From Setaria digitata (Eukaryota > Nematoda > Chromadorea > Rhabditida > Setariidae): a stretch of 22,432 bases of DNA. The notes below the pieces were generated by a model, which was given only the letters and a program-made list of their open reading frames with translations, was not told where the DNA came from and ran no database searches. Positions 1-11,627 of the stretch are shown here, piece by piece. The stretch spans positions 1 through 22,432 of the forward strand of contig RCAB01000745.1 in assembly GCA_003640385.1 (NCBI GenBank). Direction: 5' to 3'. Position numbers and translations under genes: made by a program. Position 1 is the stretch's first letter. Each line of letters begins with the position of its first letter.

Positions 1-923
1 TTTTTTTTTTTTTTGTTTGTTTGTTTCTAGTTTTCACTAATAAAATATATTGTTCGTTTAATTTTTTATCTTTTCATTTTTTTGAAAGTAATTTAATAGA
101 TGCAATTTTCCATATTGAAAAGTATTTCACGAACAACAGGTAAGAGGGGAACTTCGTGTCCCTGTTAGGTCAAGGTATAAATTGATGAAGGTTAACGGTT
201 TCTTTTCTTTTCTTTTTTTCTTTAATTTCGATAAAATTAATTGTTCAGTTTTTTTTTTTTTCAAAGTTTTTTTCTTTATTTCTTTTCTTTTCTTGGAGAT
301 TAAAATTTTAAGAAATCTTCTTTTGCATTTAAAAAAAAAAAAAAAATACATTTTTTTTTCTGTTCCTTTCTTTTATATGTTAATTCAGGAGTTGAAAAAA
401 AGAGCAACACAAAAGAAAGATTTATTTTAATTAAATCAATTTAGAATAGACTTACAGCATTAAGTTTTTTGGAAAAAAAAAGGCAAAGTTTTTTTCCTTT
501 TTACTTATAAAAAAAGAAATCCTTTTTTTTAGTATTTTTTTCTTTTTTTTTTTTTTNTTTTGGAGCAAGAGGAAATTGGTTGAAATTTCTTATGGTTAAT
601 TTCAAATTCATATTTTAAATGAAATATGCTTCGCTGAGATATTTCATAATTTAGCGCTTGATTTTGCAGTGAAGTGAAACAAAATACTTTATTTTAATGA
701 AATAAAATTAAAACATTATTGAGAGCAAGAAAAAAAAAATGAAACAAAATGATTTGTTAACTAAATTCAGTATTGGAATTTGAAAAAAAAATCCAAAAAT
801 AATCAACTTAATGTAATAAATGGCTAAAAAAAGAAAAAGAAAAAGAAAAATAAAAATAAAATCACCTATGTAATAAAAACTAAAAACTTGGAATATTTTT
901 CCTTAATTGCTGATAAAATTTCG

Positions 924-1069
924 TTAGATGATATTTTTGTTGAAAGTAATTTTGAAATGAAAAGAAAATTCTGCAAGCTCTGCTTTCAGCTCATTTTCGG
1001 GTATAATTTTTGAAATCTCAAACACTTTTCCTGGAACATTTACCATAAAAAAGGACGGGGAAATTGTGG
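924..1069 (-). other. Possible orphan terminal exon, family unknown
   Basis: On the minus strand an acceptor-like ATTATTAG (AG at 1071-1070) opens a phase-1 frame of about 47 codons ending in TAA at 926-924. The peptide includes VNVPGKVFEISKIIPENELK and continues with a Glu/Ala/Phe-rich stretch. Its composition is more balanced than that of the chance frames around it. The segment also lacks long homopolymers and is locally richer in G+C. I do not recognise the family. It could be the last exon of a minus-strand gene, a decayed gene fragment or chance. No upstream exon with a matching phase was found. Confidence 0.25.
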
Positions 1070-1283
1070 CTAATAATTAATTTAAATTTATAATTAATGA
1101 GCACTACTTATTATGTCTATCATTATATTTTAGTGGAAATATATTATTATTAAATGTTACGTGTTATGTCGCGTTTTTTTTTTTTTTTTTTTTTTTTTTA
1201 GTTCCTTATAAATTAGTTATCATTTTTCGTTCCTAAATTTTGAATTTTAAATTTTATTTATCATTTTTTAGGAAAATATTCCA

Positions 1284-1351
1284 CTATGGAAAGTGAAAAG
1301 TGTCCGTGATCTGGATCTTTTCCATCTGGCTCTCAATCATCATCTTCTCAG
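1284..1351 (-). other. Possible orphan exon or gene fragment, family unknown
   Basis: A minus-strand TTTATCAG acceptor (AG at 1353-1352) precedes a frame reading EKMMIESQMEKIQITDTFHF and ending in TAG at 1286-1284. The open frame extends upstream to 1379. The patch is GC-richer than its surroundings and free of homopolymers. The opposite strand also has an acceptor (TTTTTTAG ending at 1271) followed by 27 open codons to TGA. Its Leu/His-rich peptide is what the complement of Glu/Lys codons would give, so the minus reading is favoured slightly. No in-phase donor joins this patch to the one at 924-1069. Confidence 0.2.
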
Positions 1352-4300
1352 CTGATAAATTTTCAACATCCGATGATTTTTATTATATTTTAATTCTTTT
1401 TTTTTTTTTAGAATAATTATTTTGTCGAAATTTTTAAACAATCAATGAGTGCTTTTATAATCAATTACTTCTTNTTATATGGTTGATTGATAATTTTATT
1501 TCCATATATTCTTCACCGATTTTTTTTTAATTCAAAAATTATTCTCTTTCATTTGTTTTTTTTTTTTTTAATTCATTTATTAAATTTTTTTTGTATTCCA
1601 TTGAAGAGAAAAAAAGAAAAGTGGAAAGGTTGAACCATATAATACTAGCCACAGGTAAATGAGAGAATAGAAGCAAATAGAAATGAAAATTTTGTTTTTT
1701 TTTTGATCAGTATTTAATTACACTTTAATTGATAATTTTTTTTATTTTTTAAATAATTGTGTGTTATCTAAGTTAAGTTGTACAATTAATTAAGCAATTT
1801 ATCTTTAATTTTTAATTACACATTGAATATTTGTTGCATTTGTGTATTTTCGACATATTCACTTTAACATTTTACCTTTGCACTGTAATTTACACATTAA
1901 ATGTTGTATCTACACAATTTTTATGACATTTACACAAATTAATGAATTAATTAAACATTAAATAGTTTTCGCAAAAATAATTTTTGATCTCACAAATATG
2001 ATTTTCACAGTTCTACTTTTTAGTTTATTAATTAGACGGTTAATCAATCTATATTCTATAATTCTTTTTCAGCTCATTAATTAAGCGGCATGAATCTGAA
2101 TTCGCAATCCTTTCCTTTTTTTTTTCTCTCTCTCTTTTCATTTTTTTCCCTTTTTAAACAATTCGAAATCATTATTTTTGAGTAATCAGATATCATTATT
2201 TAGAATTTTTATAATCTTCACTCCTTGATAAATTCAAATATTTCCTTTTTTTCGAATTAATTAGATGTCATGAATTTTAATTTTAAAATCCTTCATCTTT
2301 TTTTTCTTGTTTTTTTCTTCTCTTCTTTTATTAACAATTTTCATTTCATACTCTTGCTTTATTGCAATTTTGCAATTTTGCAAATTTCTAGCAGCATACA
2401 TTTTTATGATAGTTGTATCATTTATCATAACGTGTACTTTTTTATCAGTAAGTATGCACACCCCATGTTTGCTTATCAGGAGAATATTAGTTCTTTTTTC
2501 TATGTCTCTATGTTTGCATTTATAAAATCTTCCATATTTCGGTCTATAAATTTTTTCCTTGATGTAACATTGTAACAATTTGATTCATTTAAACTATTAG
2601 TGATAAAAATTTCAAAAAAAAAGAACCTTGAAACAACTCAATTTATAGAAGGATTAAAAAAAAAAAAAAAAGGAAAAGGCTTAGTGATAGAAATGAAAAA
2701 CTTAATAGCGCTCCTAAATTATTATTTATTAAATTTTTGAAATTATTTCAAATTTCAATCAGGTATAGACGTAAAGTTCCTGAAGAGGAGTATGGAAAAG
2801 AATAAGTGAACAAATTAATTGTTATTTACAGGATTATAAAATGAATTAGAATTAAAAATTTCATAATATTTACTGAATAAAAAAAATAATTTGATAAAAT
2901 GTGATCAATTTAATGAAATGGTTATGCTTATAGTTGATAGTTGATTGATTTTCCTTTTTTTTTTTTTTTTTTTTTTTTGATAAATTTAAGCAAATAGCTT
3001 CAGTTATTTTCAGACAATGAAAAACTTAATTATGAGGAGTATTTTCGGCGCAAGAAAGTGATATGATAAGGAAAGAATTAGTGCATTTTGTTAACTTTGG
3101 ATATTTCCGTATCTGAAACAATTTAAATAAATTTGCAACATCATAAAAATAACGAATTATTTTTATAACTATGACCGTTATCATCATAAGCATCAGTACC
3201 ACCGTTACTAGCTAGATTGTTAATTATCAACATTATCTTCGATAATATTACTGATTAGCGAAACATTTATTGTTTACTTGATGCTATAAATTTTTCAGAA
3301 TATATCTGAGGATAACAAAGAGCAAATGAAATCAATTCCTTATCATTGATATCATCAGCACACCTATTTGTCAGTATCAATAATCAACATTTACCACCAA
3401 TAATCACCTCACTATCTCAGCCTTGTTCAGCATCATTAATTTTTACCATCATTATCAAAAAATTTTATCCCTACGAAATAATTCATTCCAGTACGATTTA
3501 ATTTTGCTGCATTTTGTTTTAATTGAAAAAAAAAAAAAAAAAATTGTCGATGTGCATTTTTCATCATTATCGTTTTTTTTTTATCTACATTTTAATTTTC
3601 AGATGGTAAATTTATTTAACGCATTGCACAACTGAAAGAACTTTCCGTTGGGTTTTTTTTTCTTTTTTTTTGTTTCATTAAAAAAAAAAAAAAAGATCGA
3701 GAAAAAGGAAATTTTATTTTTTTCATCTAAAAGGTTTTTTTTTTTTCTTTCTTTCTTCTTTTTTTTTTAAAGAATTCCTTTTCAATGATTAGCATGTTAT
3801 TTGTATTTTAAGCAAGCAGAATTTTGTGCTGAATACACATGTTAATACGTCACATCTTACGTCAGTCTTATCAGTTTTATCACTTTATCATTGGCAATAG
3901 CAGCAATTAGGAAACACAAAAGAAAATTGTTCTCTTTTTTATTTTTTTTTTAACTTTTTTTTTTTTTTTTTTTTGGAGAGGGAGAACAATTATAAGTGAT
4001 ATCATTTGTTTTTTGTTTTTCAATAATTTCATTTGAAAATTTTTTTCTTTCTGTGTAATTAAATTTTGAATACCTTCATCGTTTAATGCATTCGTTTCAA
4101 AATACACATTTGTTTTGGAAGATGAGGAAGTTAAAGAGGCGAAATAGCAACTTATCAGCCACTGATAAATATTATCAGTGGACGATAGCTTCATCGTACT
4201 TGAATGATTCAGAATAATTCAAGAACAACTATATATGTATATATGTGTATCGAATACGGAAATAATTATGCATCATTATTTATTTACATACTTTCTTATT

Positions 4301-5247
4301 CAGTTATTTATATTTGATAAAAAAAAAAAAAAAAAAAGGAGAAAAAAAATTGGTAATTAAAACAAAGGTGCTTAATTTTGGCACCGTCGTGATTTTCTAT
4401 CAAAAATATATGTTGAGCTGTTTGCTTGCTACAATCATTTCTGATAGTTATTGCCCATAGAAAGTTTTTTTTTTTTTTTATTCACATGAATCGATTGCTG
4501 AAAATAATTATGGTATACGAAATTTCATAAAAATTAAATAACTTACGACCCGTTAATTGGTGATCATTTAATTTCATTAACTTGATGATAATTATAAGAA
4601 ATCAAATTCTAAATATTTACTACTTCTAAAAGAATTTTTCCTGTCTTAATTTTAATTTATCTATTCTTTCATTGTTATTGATTTATCGCTAATCGCTTTA
4701 TCAGATGATTTCGATTATTTTTTGATTTCAAATGCACTTTTTAAATTGTTTTTAAAATTAATTTAAATTCTTTCAAACATATTGCTTGCTTAACATGTAA
4801 TGTTATTTTTTTTTCTTTCACGATTTAGTTTCAGAAATTCAAAGACAAAGACCGATTTCATTAATTTCTTCCTTTTTTTTTTTTGATATTTTAACATCCT
4901 TTCGAGAAATTATATTCAGTCTCATTTTTTTTTTCCTGAACATTTTAAATTTTGAATAATAGTCTAAGTTAGAATGATAATTTATCATTTCTTATTTGTC
5001 TGCAATTCTTATTTAGGTCATCTTATTTAATTTGTAAATATTGTTATTTCGTTGCATCATTCAATCATTGCTAATTATTGTTCTCCTGTAACAATTCTTG
5101 AACAAATTTATTGCCTTAATTGATAGTTTTATCAGTGATATCACAATCTGGATGAGTTGGCTTAGCATTTTGGTATTTAAAATTATCAACAGATGACTGA
5201 AAAATTAACAAGGCGTGTCGTTCATTTTCCATCACCAAAAAGGGAAA

Positions 5248-5279
5248 TATTATTATTATTATTATTATAATTATTATTA
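5248..5279. repeat. ATT trinucleotide microsatellite
   Basis: A short imperfect (ATT)n run lies about 400 bases upstream of the first plus-strand gene. It is interrupted once by TATAATT. Confidence 0.8.
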
Positions 5280-5669
5280 ATTGTTCATATTTGTTGCTCC
5301 TCCTTACTGATTGCTGTTTTAACTGCTGCTTGTTAATTGCTAATTGTTATTTATTATTTGCTATTTTAATTGCAATTTTATGTCATAATTTGACTGAAAA
5401 CATAGCATACACTAAACGATTGTTAACATTTTTATCAATTCATCTTACTGATTATACGGAAAGAAGAAAAAAAAAAAGTAAAGAGAAAAAGTATCAACTA
5501 AAAATTCAACAATTTCATTCCTGTACTGTATATTATTTAATCCATTTATATTTCAAATTCATTCTTTCATTGCGTTCCTTTCATTTTCTCTCTTTTTTCT
5601 CCTCCCCCATTTCTGTTTTACTTTCCGGAAAATATTTTACTGAAATAACTTTTTACTTCAATAATTTCA

Positions 5670-8600
5670 ATGCTATCAATACTTGGTAGTGCATTTCTTC
5701 TTGTAATCACATCTGATGCTGCACACTTTTCTCATAATCGAAAAGTAAGTTGTTATTCTGTTCTTTTTAATTAAATAAAATGGTGTTCTTATAGCTACCG
5801 TAATCATTTGTTACAGTAGATACAAATGGTTTATAATCTTCGTGGCTGTTACGATCAGTGCAAATTGATTACAATATGGCAAAAGCTTATTAAGAAAAAT
5901 TTGATGCACATTTTATAAAATATATTCAAGTATTTAAGTATTATCAAGCTATTTTTATGTATATGTAATTTATTTGTTTCATTTTTTATTTCCTTTTCTT
6001 TCTAAAAATTATTTAGAAGGGAACTGAAGAGAAATGACAAAATTAAGGAGTGAAATTGGATTTTTTTTTTAATAAAAATTCATGCTTGTTACTCGATTTC
6101 AAGATTTATTCTTTTCTTTTTTTCGAAAATTTTCTCGCTAAGGTTTTTTTTTTTTTTTTTCTCTGCGCTGTTTAATTTTACCTTAATACTGTATTATAAA
6201 GAAGAAGAAAAAAGAAAGGGAGAAAAAAAAAAAGAAAAATTTAATTTCACTCATAAAAATGGTGTCTGCTACCTGTTGTCTTTTTTGTAAAATAAATTAA
6301 TTCTTTCCATCAATAAATTTCCCCCTATCTAAACGAGCAAACAATAAAATGATGGAATTTAAAAAAGAAGTTTAAAATAAAAATTAAAAAAAAAAACGAA
6401 ACATCCGTATTAAATTATTTATTTATTTTAGAAAAATTATAAACATTGCGAAATACTGGCAAAATAATCAAATTATAAATTTTATAAATAATAGATTTGA
6501 GCGTTTTGGGCGTTACGTTAATGCCAAACGAGCATGTAATTATTGTTTGTTTCAAATTAAAATTTTAGTAACTTCATTCATTTTCTCCAAAAACTTTCTA
6601 TACAATTTAGGCGCATTCCTATTTCGATCTTCGTGTTAAGTTATCACCGATTGATAAGACAGTGATTTGTACAGGTGATCCACCATGTTCAATACCATAT
6701 GCAATTTCCGTGTTGCATTCATCCAATCATTTAGATTTACAGGTTTGTGTGTCTTAATTTTTCTTTTTTTTTTTTTTTCTCTCAAATTTCTGCCCTATTG
6801 CTTTTTTTTTTTTTTTATAATAAGCAATAGATAATATGATAAGAAACGAAATAAAACAGATAATTGGAAGACTGAAAAGATTTTCAGCAAATATTTTAAA
6901 AAGTGTTGCTATTGTCTCCAAAATTTTATGTCGAAATGTCATTTGTTTTCCTGTTTTCTTTTTTTTTTTTTTTCGTTTTGATAGAAGAACAAAAATGTAT
7001 GTTCATTGGTGAGTTCTTTTTATCAATGATATGAACATATTACTTTTTGCACTCATTAGTTAATTATTTTTGACTTAGCTACCAATCAAATTATACTAAT
7101 TTTAGAAAAGAATCATGAACAAATAACTGAAAAATTCTCTATTATCAGATAAATATTTTAAAATTTCAATAGAAATATGTTTTATCAATCTAACAATGTT
7201 ATTTGATTATTACACCATTTTAGAGTGTAATGATACAAGATGGAGGGCTGTTAATGCAGCACCATGATCGTTACAGTGATTCCACAGTAATACGATTGAC
7301 AAAAGCAATGAAACCGCATGGGGGTAAACTATACTTGGGATTACGATTTCTCGATTTACCCGTAAGTATGCAAGGTATATTCTTCTTATAGCGTCTTATT
7401 TATTTATTTATTTTTTTTGTCAACAATAGACTGCAAATAATAATGCTATCAAATATTGGTATTACTGTATCATACTGTAATATTGCTCCCAAACAAATCC
7501 AGTATCGATATGATACGGCGAACAACAGTAACATGGATGTAAATAAAATAAGGAAAAAGTTAAATTCATTTAGCAGGTTCGTAATTATGAATGCGAAAAT
7601 TGCAGCTGAGATGTTTACGTGAATGTAAGACGTGTAAAACGTATGCATTGCTTCATATAAAGTAGTAGAGAAATTTGTAACGTCTCATAATTTAAATTAA
7701 TGTTTCAAATTTTTATTACTACATTCAAGTTCCAGTGACTTTTAAATAAGTAAAATTAAAACATCGAGTCGTTTTAGATTATGTCATTATGGATGTAACA
7801 ATGATAACTCAAAAAGGAATGAAGAAAAAAATGGAAATGATAACGGAAGATTACCGACTTAATGTGCATGTTACAAAAGAAGTGGAAACACATCATGGTA
7901 ATGAAACGGATTAGAAATTAAATAATTAGCAAAAAGTGATCAGATTCCAGAAGAAGGAAATTTTTTAATGCATCAGACGATAAAAAGTACCATTTTATAC
8001 TGGATTAGAATTGAAGTTTTTTCCGCAAAGAAAAAAAAAAGATATTGGCAAAAAGTTCAGCAAAATTACAGGCTTATCATCATATCATACTGATAATAAT
8101 ACAATGAATGCAACCACTTGCCAGTGCATTCCGAAGAATTGTGCTTGTTGTATGATGTTGAATATTGGGAAAATTGCGCTTAATGGTTTTGGTATGTTAA
8201 ATGATAAGATTTAAAACTAAAAAGACAAAATTCATGCTAGCAAGTGGCTAATTGAGCACAGGGAGAATGAGTGATGTGAAAGTTGTAAAAGTTTAAAAAA
8301 CAAAAATTGCCAAAGTTTCCTTGCTAAAATCTATTTAACATCTGACTTATTATTTACATTGTACAGACAAATCATTAATTATATTCAGCGATAAATTTTA
8401 ATTAAATACTTTTATTTTTTATATATTCATGCCTAATTGATTTCTTGCCACATATGATAGTATGATTTTGTTTAGTATTTAAAAAGCAATATATTTCATT
8501 GCACTTTAATTCAGATTTAAATGCGAAAAAACAAACTCCTTTCTTGCATTCCACAGTGCACTTGAATGGAACGAAGTTGTTGTTTTTCAGTTATCATTTG

Positions 8601-9896
8601 TTTAAAGAATTGAATAATTTTTTTTCAATTCCCACGAAATAAATATTATCAAATATCAAATTATACAAGAATGATCGATAAGGAATGTGTATGCCAGTTT
8701 TATGTTAATGTAATTCCAGCACAATAGAATCATTTCGTGATAAATAATACTGCATTAACAATTTATCGATTCTTATATCATTTGCTAACATATAATTTTG
8801 TCACAAACATATATTTGTGTTAACCATGATATAATTAATACACTCTCATTTAGCACAATATAAGTAATATAACTGTACCTAATTTGATTGATGATATTAC
8901 AATACAATGAAAATATTTATATAAACTTTTTAGTAATTACAGTATATCTTTGTTTTGCTACCATATGGTACTGTAATATAATCAATATAACTATACTAAT
9001 ATGGAATACCATGATATAATATATTTCCTATATTAATTCAAATTATCTGTGGAGCATTTCGTGCTATATAATGCTTGTGTTTATTAGCTGCTATATTACT
9101 GTGTTAGAATACAGTTATACCGATGTTTGCAGGCCATACTGTAGTCTTTAAGCAATTTAAAATCACGGTAATTCACATTTTACAGGTTGCGTAAATATAA
9201 CATATATACCAGAAGATATTGGGATCCGTTTATCGTTTTCCATAAATGGTTACACTTATATTTCCAGAGAATTGTCATGTAAGTTTTTTGTCTTGTCTTC
9301 TCTTTTTTCTTTTTTTTTTTTTTTTTTTTAAATTTTAAAACGTATTATTTAAAATTATTGTCATATGTTGAAATTAAATACTGGTATCATAAATGTGACA
9401 AATTGTGACTTAAATCAACGCATTTAAACTTATCTATTCACCAGTAAAATTAATTTAAATTCGTCTTCTAGTGCGTAATCCACCGCCATATTGTTTATCA
9501 ATGCCATTTTTAAAAGAATATGCTGCAATATGTTTACGTTTACGTAATGTATGTCATTTATTTTTGTTTTTTATTTTATTTTATTTTTTAATTAAAAGAT
9601 ATGATTATTAAATTATTTCTTTTTTAACTGCTCTTTTCATTGTCATTTTTTTTTTCTCTCTCTCTTCTAATATTTTCAAAGAAATCATTTCGAATTCTCT
9701 TGATCGAAAAAAAAAATTATCATTTAAAAGATAAAAAAATTAATTACTAATCTAAGTAAAGAAAAGATAAAAATATTATTATTTTCAGATAAAAATACAC
9801 AAAACAAGTTTAACTGGTTGCTTGGAATTGGACGCCGAACTTTATCACATACACGTAGCTACGGTGCATTTTGGATGTTTTAATATACCAATCTAG
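5670..9896 (+). CDS. Secreted cysteine-rich protein with DUF4773-like C-terminal domain
   Basis: Eight exons give 291 residues: 5670-5744, 6611-6742, 7224-7374, 7778-7897, 8072-8191, 9186-9278, 9472-9548 and 9789-9896. Summed length and every junction phase are consistent. Residues 1-18 form a signal peptide (SILGSAFLLVITSDAA), so the product should be secreted; this also supports the chosen ATG. Residues 26-159 form an unrecognised region with two Cys (CTGDPPC). Residues 174-291 hold ten Cys in the order TCQCIPKNCACC, GCVNITYIPEDIG, LRNPPPYC, AAICLRLRN, GCLELDAEL and FGCFNIPI. From memory this matches the uncharacterised DUF4773 family; a database search has not been run. Sequons lie at Asn172 (NAT) and Asn203 (NIT). 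Exons 4, 5 and 6 are phase-symmetric. No function is known. The gene model is strong; the family call is moderate. Confidence 0.72.
7362..7375 (+). promoter_or_regulatory. Competing 5' splice sites at the end of exon 3
   Basis: The strong nematode-type donor GTAAGT starts at 7362 and would leave exon 3 in phase 0. The weaker GTATAT at 7375 leaves phase 1. Only the second reads in frame into exon 4, continuing LDLPVSMQDYVIMDV. Use of the first would give an early stop in exon 4. The second site is used in the model above. Confidence 0.5.
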
Positions 9897-10024
9897 AACT
9901 GTTGGAAAAAAAAAAGTGATATTATAATATTATCACATTATTCTTTCCTTTGTATATAAGTCTTTTTTGTTACTGTAATTAAAAAGAAATAGAACAAAGA
10001 ACTCGAGCATTTTAAAAATAATTT

Positions 10025-10030
10025 AATAAA
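10025..10030 (+). terminator. Candidate polyadenylation signal AATAAA
   Basis: An AATAAA lies about 130 bases after the stop codon of the DUF4773-like gene, a plausible distance for its 3' end. In DNA this rich in A and T such hexamers also occur by chance. Confidence 0.35.
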
Positions 10031-10213
10031 ATATATTTTCATACTTATCGAGATAATTAGTAATTTATGGAAAATCTAATTATTCCGAGAAAAGCATTAT
10101 TTTTTTTTTTTTTGCACATCTTTCTCTTCCCTTTAGTTTTTCGTATTATTTAATTGAAAGAATAATTTACTTTTTTTAAACATATAAAACAAATCATATA
10201 TTAGTTGTGAAAT

Positions 10214-10320
10214 ATAAATAATTAAATAATTTAGAATACAATAAATGTTTAAATAATTATTTTAAAATGCTTTAAAAAATAAATAAATAATTAAATAATT
10301 TTAGAATACAATAAATGTTT
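10214..10320. repeat. Two-copy direct repeat, period about 70 bases
   Basis: A segment of about 37 bases ending in AGAATACAATAAATGTTT occurs at 10214-10250. It recurs, with one extra T and a slightly longer A-rich start, at about 10281-10320. The two copies differ by a single indel, suggesting a recent local duplication. Confidence 0.7.
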
Positions 10321-11627
10321 ATTTAAATAACTTTCATAACAAAAGTTATTTAATTTTCAAAGTTTAATATGGCATCAATTTTGCTTATAACGATAATTTT
10401 CACAGTGATACAGTATAAATATAAATTCTTATGATAACAATAACAATATACTAATGGATAGTATTAATTCAAACAATATTGATAATGCGATATTATCAGA
10501 AATTTTCTTGATAACGTTATCAATTCAACAACAAAAGTAATATGCGAACTGCAAATAACACTAACGATATAAATATATAAGTAATATTAATAGCAATAAC
10601 AATGTATTGATAATATAAATGACAACGATATAATTTCAAAGATAGCAATAAGGCACAAAAAAAAAAAACATTAAAACGACCTTAAAAAAAAAAAAAAAAA
10701 AAAAAGGAATCATATAAAATGCTTCACAGAAAAAAAAAAAGAACGCTTCCATTAATGCAGCATTTTCTATCGATGGAAAATTATTTTGCGAATAACTCTA
10801 ATTGGGCGAAAATGTCATGAATTGTTAATTGTTTTCAGCTATTTTTTTTTTTTTTTTTTGTCATAAAAAATCTCTAAATTTTTGGGGCAAAAGCATTTGG
10901 AAATTTGAAAACATACCAAAAAAGAGTTTTAAAATTATCATTTCAGTGATAAATCAATTTGTTAAGATATTTAATTAGGATAATCTCGCTCATTACAATA
11001 CTATGATATGACTAACCATGCAAAACTTCAAAATTTTTCCATTAAAAATTCCTTCTTCTCATTTGTCACAATCTGTTTATCTTTATTTTCTTTTGTTCTT
11101 TTTTTTCAATACTGCAGTTATAATGTGAATTAATAATAAAAAAAAAAAAAGAAAAGTTTATTATTTTAACAACTATTTATCAAGTGTCTATTTGACTCAT
11201 AAAACAAAAAAAATTTTTTTTACTAGCTCCATTAGAAGAATATTGAAAATACCTGGATATATCGTGAAGATTTTTTTTAATAAAAAGAAAAAAGCCTAGC
11301 GGTAGAGAAGGAGAGAAGAACGAAATTAGAATTGGAACTTCACTTCCGGAAGCCTTCGGATCAAGAAATGATTTGCAGGTAAAACATCAGCATTATCAAT
11401 TGCATATTATTTTTTTCTCACTTTTACAGCTAATTTTTTTTTAATTGCAATAATTAAAGAATGAGATTTGATGAAGTTTGAAAATGCGAAGCATAGAGCG
11501 ATTTTATTTTTATTAATAACAACAACAAACCGAAAAGTCTCACATAACAGCAAATACCTAAATATTTAATTATACTACAAGGAATCAATAATTACATCAC
11601 TACTAAATTAAAAATTCATTTTAAAAT

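Larger units (their letters stand above)
1..5669. other. A+T-rich intergenic DNA with no confident gene
   Basis: This 5.7 kb is dominated by poly-T and poly-A runs (for example 26 T at 1174-1199 and 24 T at 2955-2978), an ATT microsatellite near 5248-5279 and ATC-rich stretches near 3160-3420. Open frames of 60-130 codons occur near 2261-2578, 3907-4194 and 5291-5689. They are rich in Lys, Phe, Ile, Leu and Asn, as expected from homopolymers, and show no family motif or good splice context. Single undetermined bases at 557 and 1474 sit in or beside T-rich sequence and probably mark weak assembly. Two short coding-like patches near 924-1069 and 1284-1351 are listed separately. No tRNA- or rRNA-like sequence was recognised. 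Confidence 0.6.
9897..11627. other. Convergent intergenic region without a gene
   Basis: This 1.7 kb separates the 3' ends of the plus-strand DUF4773-like gene and the minus-strand aspartylglucosaminidase gene. It holds 3' UTR sequence of both, poly-A/T runs, a two-copy repeat at 10214-10320 and many TAT/AAC-rich stretches. A TTTATT at about 11503, AATAAA on the minus strand, could serve the minus-strand gene. No open frame with coding character was seen. Confidence 0.6.

Noticed and set aside
2261..2578. 105-codon minus-strand open frame
   Set aside because: The peptide is Lys/Ile-rich, ends in poly-Lys from a T-run, has no recognisable motif, and an equally long frame exists on the opposite strand.
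3907..4194. 95-codon minus-strand open frame
   Set aside because: The first half looks moderately protein-like, but the second half is translated poly-T, and no splice partner or family was found.
5291..5689. 132-codon plus-strand open frame overlapping the DUF4773-like start
   Set aside because: It is in another frame from the signal-peptide exon, is Leu/Cys/Phe-rich from TTG/TTA-rich DNA, and has no family features.
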